DNA of 64,000 bases, from positions 339,721-403,720 of the forward strand of contig JAPOXV010000026.1 of NCBI GenBank assembly GCA_026706935.1, given 5' to 3'. The position numbers and the translations under genes are program-made. The notes beneath the pieces are model-generated. The model did not search any database. It was not told where the DNA came from and saw nothing but the letters and a program-made list of their open reading frames with translations. Shown in pieces: positions 34,668 through 43,919 of the stretch. Within the stretch, counting starts at the first letter, position 1; each line of letters starts with the position of its first letter. This DNA is from Gammaproteobacteria bacterium (GTDB lineage: Bacteria; Pseudomonadota; Gammaproteobacteria; Pseudomonadales; Azotimanducaceae).

Positions 34668-35458
34668 CGCATATTGCATTAATCGGCGGTGGCAACATGG
34701 GTTTCGCCCTTGCTGTCGGTGTTACAAAAGCTCTTCCCGACCATCATCTCAACGTCGCTGACCCGATCGCTAGTCAGCGCGAGCGATTCGACGCTGAAGG
34801 CATTGCAACGACGTCGTCCAATACCGACGCAGTTGAAGATGCTGATGTCGTCGTTCTAGCCGTTAAACCCCAGTCCATCGAAATCGTTACGGAGGAATTG
34901 CGACCGATCATCGACGATCAGCTCGTTATTTCGATTGCTGCCGGAACGCCGCTTCAGAAACTGAGCGACTTGCTCGGTGAACAGCTGGCGATCGTGCGTT
35001 GTATGCCAAACACACCAGCACTGGTCGGTGAAGGGATCACTGGTATGCTCGCCAATGCAAACGTATCAAATGAACAACGTTCACTCGCCGAGTCGATCCT
35101 CTCTGTATGCGGAGCCGTAGTCTGGTTCGAATCGGACGATGATCTCGACAAAGTGACCGCACTTTCGGGTAGCGGGCCTGCCTATTTCTTCTATCTGATT
35201 GAATCACTCGTCGCCGCAGGAGAATCAATGGGTTTGAGCCACGACGCTGCATTACGACTCGTTGTGCAAACCGCAATTGGTGCGAGTGCGATGGTTTCTC
35301 AGGACGATACCCACCCTACCGAGCTCCGAAAAAACGTGACCTCTCCTGGTGGGACAACCGAAGCCGCTCTTAACCACTTGACGCAACAGCAAGTCGACCA
35401 ACAGTTTGTAGCGGCGGTAACGGCTGCTTACGAACGCGCCCGAGAGCTTGCGACGTAA
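34664..35458 (+). CDS. proC: Pyrroline-5-carboxylate reductase
   Basis: 264 residues, last step of proline synthesis, NAD(P)H-dependent reduction of pyrroline-5-carboxylate. It has an N-terminal Rossmann motif 'IGGGNMGFAL', 'VVLAVKPQ', 'RCMPNTPALVGEGITGM', the family signature 'ALSGSGPAYFFYLIE' and C-terminal 'NVTSPGGTTEAAL'. Length is normal. Translationally coupled to yggS. A small inverted repeat follows the stop and yggT begins 135 bases later. Confidence 0.97.
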   Translation: MTHIALIGGGNMGFALAVGVTKALPDHHLNVADPIASQRERFDAEGIATTSSNTDAVEDADVVVLAVKPQSIEIVTEELRPIIDDQLVISIAAGTPLQKLSDLLGEQLAIVRCMPNTPALVGEGITGMLANANVSNEQRSLAESILSVCGAVVWFESDDDLDKVTALSGSGPAYFFYLIESLVAAGESMGLSHDAALRLVVQTAIGASAMVSQDDTHPTELRKNVTSPGGTTEAALNHLTQQQVDQQFVAAVTAAYERARELAT

Positions 35459-35464
35459 TTGATC

Positions 35465-35492
35465 GCGAAATGGCTGTGTGTCGCGATTTCGC
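35465..35492 (+). terminator. Weak hairpin after proC
   Basis: GCGAAAT (35465-35471) pairs with ATTTCGC (35486-35492) around a 14-base loop, six bases after the proC stop. There is no T-tract. It may partially terminate or separate the proC and yggT transcripts. Confidence 0.25.
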
Positions 35493-35593
35493 CCTACAAT
35501 GCACAATGACACGGACGTTTGCATCCCTTGAAAGCATGCGTCGGTTTATTCAATTCGATTGACGAATAACAAGATAGCTGCAGTTCCCTTCTG

Positions 35594-36172
35594 ATGAATC
35601 TCATTTTCTTCTTTATCGAAATTCTGCTGGGCGTCGTAGCACTCGCTTGCCTCATACGCTTTTTGCTTCAACTCTCGCAGGTGAACCCCATGAACATGGT
35701 GGTATCCTCGACGAGACGGCTTACCGATCGGTTTCTAAATCCTGTAAGGTCGGTCGTACCAAGTGGCCGTTTCGTGGACACTGCGTCCTTGTTAGTCGCA
35801 TGGATCGCCATGTCGGGTCGCGTTGCATTGCAAATGTTGTCAGGTTTGCTTCAGTATGAAGGAAATCAGTCGGTCTCCGCGCTTGGTTTTATATTTGCTG
35901 CGCTCGGCATCAGTTTGGTGCGATTGCTTCAGTTCACCATCTGGATTTTCATCGCTGCGATTGTCGCTAGTGTGATACTAAGCTGGGTTGCGCCACAAAG
36001 TACGTCACCCTACGCACAGTTAGCGCGCGATCTACCGGGCGTTCTTCTACGACCGGTACAGCGAGTAATGCCAAATCTTGGCATTCTTGATTTTTCACCA
36101 ATGATCGTCTTAATCGGACTCTTCGCCATAAATACCCGCATCATTCCTTGGTTAAACGGTCTGTTCTACTAA
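35594..36172 (+). CDS. yggT: YggT family integral membrane protein
   Basis: 192 residues with about four transmembrane helices arranged as two YggT repeats. Each repeat has a helix, then an R-x-[LV]-x-x-[IV]-x-x-P segment near the membrane ('RFLNPVRSVVP', 'VLLRPVQRVMPNLG'). The family is linked to osmotic tolerance and cell division in some bacteria; the exact function is unsettled. Position between proC and metX is as in Pseudomonas-type genomes. Confidence 0.92.
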   Translation: MNLIFFFIEILLGVVALACLIRFLLQLSQVNPMNMVVSSTRRLTDRFLNPVRSVVPSGRFVDTASLLVAWIAMSGRVALQMLSGLLQYEGNQSVSALGFIFAALGISLVRLLQFTIWIFIAAIVASVILSWVAPQSTSPYAQLARDLPGVLLRPVQRVMPNLGILDFSPMIVLIGLFAINTRIIPWLNGLFY

Positions 36173-36238
36173 TTGACACAGAAGTCAGCCTAGATTTCAG
36201 AAGCTGGCCTCGCTAAAAAGCGTTTTAAACTATTCCGC

Positions 36239-37408
36239 ATGAGTCAAACAGCCTCACCGCAGGATCAAGTGGCGTCCGATTCTGTAGGCGTCGTCGCGCC
36301 GCAGTACGCCGAATTTGATGAACCTCTCACGATGGAGAATGGTGCCACCTTGCCGTCGTTCCGGCTCATGTACGAGACATACGGCAAGCTCAACGCTGAT
36401 CGAACGAACGCTGTATTAATCTGCCACGCGCTTTCTGGACATCACCATGCTGCTGGCTACCACGACCCCAACGACCGTCGCACGCTTGGATGGTGGGATA
36501 ACTGCATCGGTCCTGGGAAGCCCATCGACACAAATGACTTTTTCGTGGTAGCACTAAACAACATCGGCGGATGCCACGGTAGCACAGGTCCCACTTCTAA
36601 CAACCCCGAGATCAACGAACCGTATGGCGCGGACTTCCCGCAAGTCACGGTCGGAGACTGGGTGAACAGCCAAGCTCGATTTGCGGACTACCTCGGTATC
36701 GATTCGTTTGCAGCCGTAATCGGCGGTAGTCTCGGCGGAATGCAAGCGATGCAGTGGGCGATTGACTACCCAGAGCGCGTGCGAAATGCGTTATTAATCG
36801 CATGCGCACCTAATTTGTCAGCACAAAACATTGCTTTCAATGAAATTGCTCGCCAAGCCATACTCAAGGACCGTAATTTCTATGACGGTCGCTACCTCGC
36901 AGCGGCTTCGAATCCGATGGACGGTTTAGGTACAGCTCGCATGCTGGGCCATGTCACCTATTTGTCCGCCGATGGCATGGACCTGAAATTTGGCGGTGAT
37001 TCGAAGAATGATGAAACCGACGACTATTACGATGTCGTAGGCGAGGTGACGAGCTACCTTCAATACAACGGCGAAAAGTTTGCTGGCATGTTTGACGCAA
37101 ACACCTATCTACTGATGACACATGCTTTAGATAAGTTCGACCCCGCACGGTCATTCGACAATGATCTAGTTGCCGCGCTGAAAAACGCAACAGCGAGGTT
37201 CCTAGTCGTTTCCTTCTCCACTGACTGGCGCTTTGCACCCGAGCGTTCACGAGAGATCGTCGACGCATTAATTTCAGCGGGTTGCGATGTTTCCTACGCC
37301 GACGTCGAATCGCTCAGCGGACACGATTCATTCTTGCTTGAGATTCCGCGGTATCACCGAATCCTTACTTCGTACATGACGCAGATCGCAGAAGGGTTGG
37401 CGGCGTGA
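36239..37408 (+). CDS. metX: Homoserine O-acyltransferase (MetX family)
   Basis: 389 residues, alpha/beta-hydrolase fold enzyme that activates homoserine with an acyl group from acetyl- or succinyl-CoA in methionine synthesis. It shows '[11 protein letters not shown]', the nucleophile Ser in '[15 protein letters not shown]', and the catalytic His in 'SGHDSFLLE'. Several gammaproteobacterial MetX enzymes paired with MetW use succinyl-CoA, so I leave the acyl group open. metW overlaps its stop by four bases (GTGA) and the two products are expected to work together. Confidence 0.96.
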   Translation: MSQTASPQDQVASDSVGVVAPQYAEFDEPLTMENGATLPSFRLMYETYGKLNADRTNAVLICHALSGHHHAAGYHDPNDRRTLGWWDNCIGPGKPIDTNDFFVVALNNIGGCHGSTGPTSNNPEINEPYGADFPQVTVGDWVNSQARFADYLGIDSFAAVIGGSLGGMQAMQWAIDYPERVRNALLIACAPNLSAQNIAFNEIARQAILKDRNFYDGRYLAAASNPMDGLGTARMLGHVTYLSADGMDLKFGGDSKNDETDDYYDVVGEVTSYLQYNGEKFAGMFDANTYLLMTHALDKFDPARSFDNDLVAALKNATARFLVVSFSTDWRFAPERSREIVDALISAGCDVSYADVESLSGHDSFLLEIPRYHRILTSYMTQIAEGLAA

Positions 37409-38001
37409 AACAAGCCGATGACATCATCATTGATCTGGTAAATCCCAACGCCCGGGTTCTCGACTTAGGTTGTGGAGACGGTGATCTACTGTGCCGATTA
37501 CGTCAGACGAAGTCCGTCACTGGCTACGGTGTTGAAATCGAACATACCCGTATCGAAGGCTGCCTGGCTCGAGGTGTAAACGTCATCGAGCATGACATCG
37601 ACGCGGGTTTGGATCGATTCCCAACGAATAGCTTCGATATCGTGATCATGAACGAAACATTGCAGGCGATCAGCGAACCGCGAACCTTGGTCCGCGAAAT
37701 GCTGCGGATTGGCGAGGAATGCGTCGTAACGTTTCCGAATTTCGCGTACTGGCAGTGTCGCAAACAACTGTTCTTCGGCGGTCGCATGCCCGTCTCGAAG
37801 CACTTGCCTAATGAGTGGTACGACACGCCCAACATACACCTTTGCACGATTCACGATTTTGACACGATGTGTGCGGCGGAAAATGTACGTGTGATCACAC
37901 GCCATGTGTTCGACCAGCATGGACGTGAAACATTCCCAACACGCATGCTCCCAAACGTACTCGGCGTAACCGCTTTTTACCGGCTCGGACGACCCACATG
38001 A
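37405..38001 (+). CDS. metW: Methionine biosynthesis protein MetW
   Basis: 198 residues, SAM-binding methyltransferase fold with '[15 protein letters not shown]' as motif I and '[13 protein letters not shown]' as motif post-I/II. MetW is required with MetX for homoserine acylation in several proteobacteria. GTG start overlaps the metX stop; the stop overlaps the DUF4426 start (ATGA). Confidence 0.95.
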   Translation: MKQADDIIIDLVNPNARVLDLGCGDGDLLCRLRQTKSVTGYGVEIEHTRIEGCLARGVNVIEHDIDAGLDRFPTNSFDIVIMNETLQAISEPRTLVREMLRIGEECVVTFPNFAYWQCRKQLFFGGRMPVSKHLPNEWYDTPNIHLCTIHDFDTMCAAENVRVITRHVFDQHGRETFPTRMLPNVLGVTAFYRLGRPT

Positions 38002-38432
38002 AGAGATTCCCGAACGGCCGTTGGGTTTTATTCGTGTTGGTGACGACTGCTCTTTGTCAGTACGTATCTGCCGAACAAAGTGTCGAACTTGCGGGGTACG
38101 AAGTCCATTACAGCGTCGTGCGTTCAACGTTTCTTCAACCAGAAGTAGCCGCGCGTCATGACATCGTGCGCGCCAAAAACCGCGCGGTCATCACGATTTC
38201 AGCACTTCATGACGAATCCACGCCTCCACCCGACCGCATTACCGGGACGGTCACCAATCTTTTATCACAACAAATTCAGCTTCAATTCAAACTCGTTGAG
38301 GAAGGACCTGCACGTTACTACCTCGCTACCTTCCTATTTACTAGTGAAGAGCCTTTGACGTTCAAGGTTCAGCTCCACTCAGCGGACGAATCACACGAAT
38401 TCAGTTTCAAGCAACCTATTTACGTCCAATGA
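37998..38432 (+). CDS. DUF4426 exported protein
   Basis: 144 residues: signal peptide (about 1-25, ending near V-S-A|E) and one beta-rich DUF4426 domain ('YEVHYSVVRSTFLQPEVA', 'RAVITISALHD'). Function unknown; the family is characteristically encoded between metW and rdgB in gammaproteobacteria, as here. It overlaps both neighbours by four bases. Confidence 0.92.
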   Translation: MKRFPNGRWVLFVLVTTALCQYVSAEQSVELAGYEVHYSVVRSTFLQPEVAARHDIVRAKNRAVITISALHDESTPPPDRITGTVTNLLSQQIQLQFKLVEEGPARYYLATFLFTSEEPLTFKVQLHSADESHEFSFKQPIYVQ

Positions 38433-39031
38433 CCGCCAAAGTTGCCCTCGCGACATCGAACGAGGGTAAACGCGCGGAACTTGCTCCTTTGCTTGAAGAT
38501 CTGGACATTGAACTCGTGTTGCCAGATTCAAACCTGATGAACGAAATTGAAGAGCCGGGCTTGACCTTCATCGAGAACGCGTTAATTAAGGCACGAGCCG
38601 TGTCGGCACATACTCAGCTTCCAGCCATCGCCGACGATTCAGGGCTTAGTGTCAACGCTCTCGGAGGTAAACCAGGAATCCACTCGGCGCGCTACGCAGG
38701 CTCGCCTAGCAACGCCGCGAGGAACAACGAAAAACTGTTAGCCGCCTTGAGTGAAGTGCCGGATGAGGAACGTAAAGCATCCTTTCAGTGCGTGCTTGTA
38801 TATCTACGTCAGTCTGACGATCCAGTGCCACTTGTCGGCGTCGGATCTTGGGCAGGTGAGATATTGCGTGAACCTCGCGGAACACAGGGGTTTGGCTACG
38901 ACCCCCTGTTTTTCGTACCTGGGCTGAATCGAACGGCTGCCGAACTAAGTACAGTTGAAAAGAATGGGATCAGTCACCGAGCCAGAGCTGCTGAGCAACT
39001 TCTCAAGAAGCTAAAAGACGACTTTCGATAG
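38429..39031 (+). CDS. rdgB: XTP/dITP diphosphatase (RdgB/HAM1)
   Basis: 200 residues. It hydrolyses non-canonical purine triphosphates (dITP, XTP) to monophosphates and so cleans the nucleotide pool. Family landmarks are 'LATSNEGKRAEL', 'FIENALIKARAV', 'IADDSGLSVNALGGKPGIHSARYAG' (catalytic Asp in DDSG) and 'GFGYDPLFFVPG'. Overlaps DUF4426 by four bases and is followed closely by hemW. Confidence 0.96.
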   Translation: MTAKVALATSNEGKRAELAPLLEDLDIELVLPDSNLMNEIEEPGLTFIENALIKARAVSAHTQLPAIADDSGLSVNALGGKPGIHSARYAGSPSNAARNNEKLLAALSEVPDEERKASFQCVLVYLRQSDDPVPLVGVGSWAGEILREPRGTQGFGYDPLFFVPGLNRTAAELSTVEKNGISHRARAAEQLLKKLKDDFR

Positions 39032-39035
39032 TCCT

Positions 39036-40160
39036 ATGGGTACTCAACCAACACTACCGACCTCGATTGGTCTCTATGTGCATATACCGTGGTGTGTTCG
39101 CAAATGTCCCTACTGCGACTTCAATTCGCACGAACAACATGGGCTAATACTTGAGAGCGAGTATGTCGCCTGTTTGCTCCGCGACCTCGATACGGAATTA
39201 GCGCGAACCAACGCGACCATCGACACGGTTTACTTCGGCGGTGGGACGCCGAGTCTATTCCGACCAGATTCTTTCGCTCGAATTCTTGAGCATCCTGCAT
39301 TGCAGGTGGTTCGCGAAGTCACGATGGAAGCAAATCCGGGAGCCGTCGAATGTGGTTCTTTTGACGACTATCGACAAGCCGGTATCAATCGCGTTTCGAT
39401 TGGCGTCCAGTCGTTAAACGCGGATTCTCTCGTTAAGTTGGGGCGTATTCACTCGCCCGAAGAAGCACGAGCTGCAGTCGCGAAAGCGCGCGACGCTGAC
39501 TTTCATTCGGTGAACGTCGACATGATGTTTGGTCTTCCAGATCAACCGATCGAAATGGCAATGCACGACCTCGATGAACTGATCAAGCTCGACACAGAGC
39601 ACATCTCGTGGTATCAACTGACTATCGAACCCAACACGGTGTTTGGAAAGAGACCGCCTATTGTTGCTTCCGACGACGACCGCGCAGATATGAGCGATGT
39701 GGGAATGGAACGACTCGCCGATGCTGGTTATCAACAGTATGAAGTCTCAGCCTTCGCCGCTGATTCTGGTCAATTCGAATGTCGTCACAATATGAACTAC
39801 TGGCGATTCGGCGACTACTTGGGGGTCGGTGCCGGTGCGCACGGAAAGGTGACTCTCGACGATGGAACTATCGTCCGGACCCAGAAGACGCGACGTCCCG
39901 AAGACTACATGCGAGACCAGAAGACTCGCTCGAGCGAGATTGATCGAGTTGAGCTTCCCGTCGAGTTCATGATGAATGTACTACGCATGAACGACGGCGT
40001 TGAGAATCGTCATTTCACTTGCAGTAGCGGCTTATCGCTTGAAGAGCTCGAGCCAGCGCTCAGCCAGTTACGAGAAGAAGGCCTAATCGAATCGCATCGA
40101 ATCTCGCTGACAGATCGCGGTCGAAATCATCTCAATTCAATTGTCGAACGGTTTCTCTAG
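39036..40160 (+). CDS. hemW: Radical SAM haem chaperone HemW
   Basis: 374 residues. The radical SAM cluster motif is C20-x3-C24-x2-C27, preceded by 'GLYVHIPWC', with 'VYFGGGTPS' and 'INRVSIGVQSLN' as further landmarks. HemW resembles coproporphyrinogen dehydrogenase HemN but lacks its activity, and is thought to deliver haem to respiratory enzymes. The position after rdgB is standard. Only four bases separate it from rdgB. Confidence 0.94.
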   Translation: MGTQPTLPTSIGLYVHIPWCVRKCPYCDFNSHEQHGLILESEYVACLLRDLDTELARTNATIDTVYFGGGTPSLFRPDSFARILEHPALQVVREVTMEANPGAVECGSFDDYRQAGINRVSIGVQSLNADSLVKLGRIHSPEEARAAVAKARDADFHSVNVDMMFGLPDQPIEMAMHDLDELIKLDTEHISWYQLTIEPNTVFGKRPPIVASDDDRADMSDVGMERLADAGYQQYEVSAFAADSGQFECRHNMNYWRFGDYLGVGAGAHGKVTLDDGTIVRTQKTRRPEDYMRDQKTRSSEIDRVELPVEFMMNVLRMNDGVENRHFTCSSGLSLEELEPALSQLREEGLIESHRISLTDRGRNHLNSIVERFL

Positions 40161-40202
40161 TCCCGAGCCCGCATTTTCTAAACAGGTACAAGCACTCTAT
40201 TT

Positions 40203-41237
40203 TCAGATCAAGTTTTCGCAACCGGTGCCATCTAAGAAACCCATGACCTCATTTCGGTCTTCGGTGTCAAGCGCGAAGTAAGCCTCTCTGATCCATTGAA
40301 GGCATTTGGCTTGGTATGGAAAAGTCGGTTGAGCCCAACGTTGACCATCCACATCCGCTTCAAAGGTTGATTTCCCCTCGTTAATCGCGATGGCGTTGGC
40401 CAGCATAACGGGCACGTACGTTCGTCCAATTTCTGCGAGCAAGTCCCGTAACTCTGAAGCTGCTCTCTCTGGCTCAAACCAATCCGCATCATCGACCTCT
40501 AGTCCACATAGATCTTCTACTCTCATCACCCAAGCTCGCACACGCTGAGAGTGCTTGGCCAAAATGGCTAAAGACGTAGGCTCGATCTGCGATAGTTGCG
40601 TGAATTGGCCGAAAATTCCAAAGTCGGCGGGACAGGGACGCGCACCCAGCACGAATTCGTTTCGTTGAACCAGTTTGTCAAGAATGTCGATGATGCGGAG
40701 GTAGCTGGCTTCAATGATCGGACGTGTTACGTCGTTTGAGCCAACAACGTATAACCGATTGATCTGTCGATCTGTAAACGCCGCTTCAAGCACCGATGCC
40801 TGATTGTCGTCGACTTGGATATTCCGAAAGAAAGGCAGTAGTGAACCTGCGTTCTTAGCGTCTTCCTCAAATGCCCAGCGATAGTGAAACATGATCTTTG
40901 TCAGCCATTCGTCGGCATAGTCTTCCACCAAATCACTCAAGAACCGCGTAATGGGATGCGGCGGCGTTGTGGAACGCGCGGGAAACTCAACATTCAAACG
41001 TTTGATGATCGGCGTGGAATCCACGACAGCTTCGATGTCACCGTTGTCGTCTGGCAAATAAAACGTTGGAATGAGACTCACCTTCGGCGCCGGATATCCC
41101 TCGTTGATCTTGCGGTTCGACCAATCGATCGCGTAAGGAATGCGTTTGAAGCGTAGCCAGGCGAGCATTTTGCGCGTGTACGGGGAACCCGGTGCCCCAA
41201 CGAGTTCTAATCGATTACCTTGTGAGATTGTGTCCAC
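40203..41237 (-). CDS. Glutathione S-transferase family protein
   Basis: 344 residues. The N-terminal thioredoxin-like domain starts 'LELVGAPGSPYTRKMLAWL' (Ser or Tyr likely at the thiol site) with cis-Pro in 'VSLIPTFYL' and 'VDSTPII' for the gamma-glutamyl contact. The C-terminal helical domain (from about 95) is longer than the usual about 120 residues, giving a protein some 100 residues longer than typical GSTs. Substrate unknown. GTG start with AAGGGG ribosome-binding site seven bases upstream. Confidence 0.85.
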   Translation of the reverse strand: MDTISQGNRLELVGAPGSPYTRKMLAWLRFKRIPYAIDWSNRKINEGYPAPKVSLIPTFYLPDDNGDIEAVVDSTPIIKRLNVEFPARSTTPPHPITRFLSDLVEDYADEWLTKIMFHYRWAFEEDAKNAGSLLPFFRNIQVDDNQASVLEAAFTDRQINRLYVVGSNDVTRPIIEASYLRIIDILDKLVQRNEFVLGARPCPADFGIFGQFTQLSQIEPTSLAILAKHSQRVRAWVMRVEDLCGLEVDDADWFEPERAASELRDLLAEIGRTYVPVMLANAIAINEGKSTFEADVDGQRWAQPTFPYQAKCLQWIREAYFALDTEDRNEVMGFLDGTGCENLI

Positions 41238-41325
41238 GTCTGTTCCCCTTTAACGTCTAAAACCGACATTACGACGGCTGTCGCGCACGGTACGATGAAG
41301 TAAGTTGCGGTTTATATGTCGCGAA

Positions 41326-42045
41326 TCAGTTCACTTTTTTGACATACTCAAACTCAGTAACCGAGTGTCCTAAACCGATACCTCGCGCTTCATATTTGGT
41401 GGTTACTCGATCTGACGCTCCTTCGACGATACCACCTACAAGTACTTCCACATCACCAAGAGCTTCTTCGATTTCTTCCGCATAAGAAGCCCAGTCAGTC
41501 GCGATCAACAATTTCCCGTCATTTTGCAGCTTCTGTGCCACGACTAACGCAAATTCACGCGTGACCAAGCGGCGCTTGTGATGCCGGGTTTTCGGCCACG
41601 GGTCAGGAAACAGCACCCAAATTAGATCAACCGAGTTGTCTAGCATAGATTCGAGATACGAGAGACCTTCGCCGTCAACGATCCGAACGTTCTTGATTTC
41701 CTGCCGTTCGCATTGGTTGATCAACGCACCGATACCAGGACGAAAAACCTCGATGCCAACGCAGTTCCAATCAGGGTTCAGCAACGCGAATTCCGCTAGC
41801 GCATTGCCGTTTCCAAAGCCAATTTCTACCAAAACAGGACCGATACGACCAAAAGCTTCCTCGATTGAATCCGGTACGAGCAAGTATTTGTCGAGATGTT
41901 CTAACGCTCTTGCCTGAGCTACGGTTGTGCGAGTGCGACGACGTACGTAAACACGCCGTTGTGGATGGAGTTTTGGTTTATCTTGATTCAACGCGGCTCT
42001 ATAACAGTCGAGTCGCCACGTCGCGAATGGTCGGCTTCGCGTCAC
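41326..42045 (-). CDS. trmB: tRNA (guanine-46-N7)-methyltransferase
   Basis: 239 residues. SAM-binding 'VLVEIGFGNGNALAEFA', then the family signature 'PDPWPKTRHHKRRLV' and 'LIATDWASYAEE'. It methylates G46 in the tRNA variable loop. The start is GTG overlapping the rpoH stop (GTGA), so translation is coupled to rpoH, a pairing that is not the usual trmB neighbourhood. The first about 40 residues are a basic extension. Confidence 0.95.
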   Translation of the reverse strand: MTRSRPFATWRLDCYRAALNQDKPKLHPQRRVYVRRRTRTTVAQARALEHLDKYLLVPDSIEEAFGRIGPVLVEIGFGNGNALAEFALLNPDWNCVGIEVFRPGIGALINQCERQEIKNVRIVDGEGLSYLESMLDNSVDLIWVLFPDPWPKTRHHKRRLVTREFALVVAQKLQNDGKLLIATDWASYAEEIEEALGDVEVLVGGIVEGASDRVTTKYEARGIGLGHSVTEFEYVKKVN

Positions 42046-42947
42046 GCAAGCGTTAGGTCGCCGCCAATTGACTCCTTGATATCGAGTAATGCTCGGCGTT
42101 CAAGCTGTCGGACCCGTTCAGCTGAGATTCCGAACTCAGAACCCAAATCGTCCAAGGTTCGAGGATCTTCGCTAATGAATCGTCCATAGACGATTTCCCG
42201 CGATCTCTCGTCGAGCGCCTCAAGCGCGGCTTGGAGTTTTTTATGCATCAGATCAGACCACTGCTCATCTTCTGCAATTTCGGCAGGGTCGGCGTGGTCA
42301 ACGTACAGCACGTTTTCAGGAGCGAGACCGTCGCCATCATCCGAAGCGTAGTCGTCCTCAACAGGAGTCTCAAAAGGCACGTCCTGACCGCCTAATCGAA
42401 CTTCCATTTCGCGCACTTCTTCTGGTTTCACGCCTAGATCCTTGGCAACGAGCTTGGTTTCCGCCGCAGTAAGGGTGTTGAGCTGACCGAGTTCCTGTTT
42501 TTTGCCACGTAGCTTGTAAAAAAGTTTGCGTTGAGCCTTGTTAGTCGCAATCTTGAGGATTCGCCAATTGCGCAGAACATACTCGTTCATTTCAGCCTTG
42601 ATCCAGTGAACCGCGAAAGTGACGAGTCGGACGCCTCGATCTGGATCAAATTTATTAACGGCCTTCATCAAGCCGACATTGCCTTCCTGAATTAGGTCTT
42701 CCTGGGGTAAGCCGTAGCCTTCGTACGACCTTGACACATGCACAACGAATCGCAAGTGTGAAAGTACAAGCTCACGAGCTGCATCTAGATCGTCGTGCTC
42801 ATATAGGCGACGTGCGAGTTCCCGCTCACGCTCAACGGTGAGAACTGGGAACGAATTAACTGCACTAATGTACTGTTGAAGATTGGCACCGGGTGCCAGA
42901 TTCGACAGTACAAGTGCGTTTGACGTCGTCAAATTAGGCTCTTCCAA
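42042..42947 (-). CDS. rpoH: Heat-shock sigma factor sigma-32
   Basis: 301 residues. Close match to RpoH: 'LSHLRFVVHVSRSYEGYGLPQEDLIQEGNVGLMKAV' region 2, 'VRLVTFAVHWIKAEMNEYVLRNWRI', the RpoH box 'AQRKLFYKLR' (sigma-32-specific) and a region 4 helix-turn-helix near the end ('FGISAERVRQLERRAL'). It directs RNA polymerase to chaperone and protease promoters. The start is TTG with no Shine-Dalgarno sequence and a 12-bp palindrome immediately upstream, which may matter for translational control. Usual ftsEX partners are absent; trmB is coupled downstream. Confidence 0.96.
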   Translation of the reverse strand: MEEPNLTTSNALVLSNLAPGANLQQYISAVNSFPVLTVERERELARRLYEHDDLDAARELVLSHLRFVVHVSRSYEGYGLPQEDLIQEGNVGLMKAVNKFDPDRGVRLVTFAVHWIKAEMNEYVLRNWRILKIATNKAQRKLFYKLRGKKQELGQLNTLTAAETKLVAKDLGVKPEEVREMEVRLGGQDVPFETPVEDDYASDDGDGLAPENVLYVDHADPAEIAEDEQWSDLMHKKLQAALEALDERSREIVYGRFISEDPRTLDDLGSEFGISAERVRQLERRALLDIKESIGGDLTLA

Positions 42948-42959
42948 CGAGATATCTCG
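42948..42959 (-). promoter_or_regulatory. 12-bp palindrome adjoining the rpoH start codon
   Basis: CGAGATATCTCG is a perfect palindrome directly abutting the TTG start of rpoH. In RNA it cannot form a hairpin with a normal loop except by opening its centre, but it overlaps a larger CTCGAGATATCTCG context, so a protein operator or part of a leader fold are both possible. Confidence 0.35.
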
Positions 42960-43138
42960 AGATGTTTGCGAATTTACGTTCGCTCACATTCAATACATAT
43001 GCGTAATTTTCCTATTTTCAAGTAGTCACGCAATATACATATCCATGAACGCAAACTCAGCCTTCTAATGGGTAACGGTTTCCTAGTCTGGTGCATTTAA
43101 TTCCCTTCAAATCTTCTACTTAACCGCAGCTTTACAAG

Positions 43139-43897
43139 ATGTCGCTCAGTCAAGCGCAAGTCGACCAATTCCTCACTGAGGGCTACACGTCCGTCCCGCA
43201 TTTCTTTAACAAGGACGAAATCGCTGCGATGCAGATCGAAGCTGCTCGATGGATCGATGCTGGACTGTTCCGCGATGTTTCGACTGACCCCGAGGTCCGA
43301 CAGAACTACCAACTCATTCCTCTGTATCCCCGAAGTTCCCTGATTAAGGCGCTGCCGTTCGCTCCCAAGGTCATCGACGCGGTTGGTAATCTCATTGGAC
43401 ACCCGGTGATCAAAATCCTCGATCAATCGTTCTACAAACCTCCGCATTCTGGCATGGGAACGAGCTGGCATACCGATAACGCCTACTTCAAGCTAAGAGA
43501 TCCGCTTCGTGGAACTGCGATGTGGATTGCGATCCATGATGGAAATGTGGCAAATGGGACTCTTAAAGTCGTACCTGGAGCATTCAACGATGATTTGCCG
43601 CACACTCGCGATCCAGCGTCAGATCACCATATTCACACCCAACTCGACGAGTCGCGTGCCGTTCATTGTGAGCTGGAGGCAGGCGGTGTGGTGTTCTTCT
43701 GTTTCGGCACACCGCATGCCACAGGCGACAATCGGAGCGACGAAGCGCGGGTCGGCGTTGGTATTCACTTCGTGAACCGAGACTACGCGTCTGCCGAGCT
43801 AGATCAACGCTGGCGTCAGACGATCCTCTCTGAAGAAAGCGATGGCGAGCGATTTGCTGCTGAAGTGCGAGCCACACTTGCTCAAGAAAACGGTTAA
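43139..43897 (+). CDS. Phytanoyl-CoA dioxygenase family protein
   Basis: 252 residues with a complete Fe(II)/2-oxoglutarate site: H111-T-D113, distal H193 ('GTPHATGDN') and a downstream Arg about ten residues later. 'GTLKVVPGAFNDD' precedes it. The substrate is unknown; family members oxidise lipids, ectoine or secondary metabolites. It points tail-to-tail at another PhyH gene with 22 bases between stops, and the two are not close in sequence, so this is not a recent duplication. Confidence 0.9.
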   Translation: MSLSQAQVDQFLTEGYTSVPHFFNKDEIAAMQIEAARWIDAGLFRDVSTDPEVRQNYQLIPLYPRSSLIKALPFAPKVIDAVGNLIGHPVIKILDQSFYKPPHSGMGTSWHTDNAYFKLRDPLRGTAMWIAIHDGNVANGTLKVVPGAFNDDLPHTRDPASDHHIHTQLDESRAVHCELEAGGVVFFCFGTPHATGDNRSDEARVGVGIHFVNRDYASAELDQRWRQTILSEESDGERFAAEVRATLAQENG

Positions 43898-43919
43898 AAC
43901 GATAACGTCCCGAGCGAAT

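Noticed and set aside
37498-38127. 209-residue minus-strand open frame
   Set aside because: It is antisense to metW and DUF4426, both of which are well-supported and in operon context.
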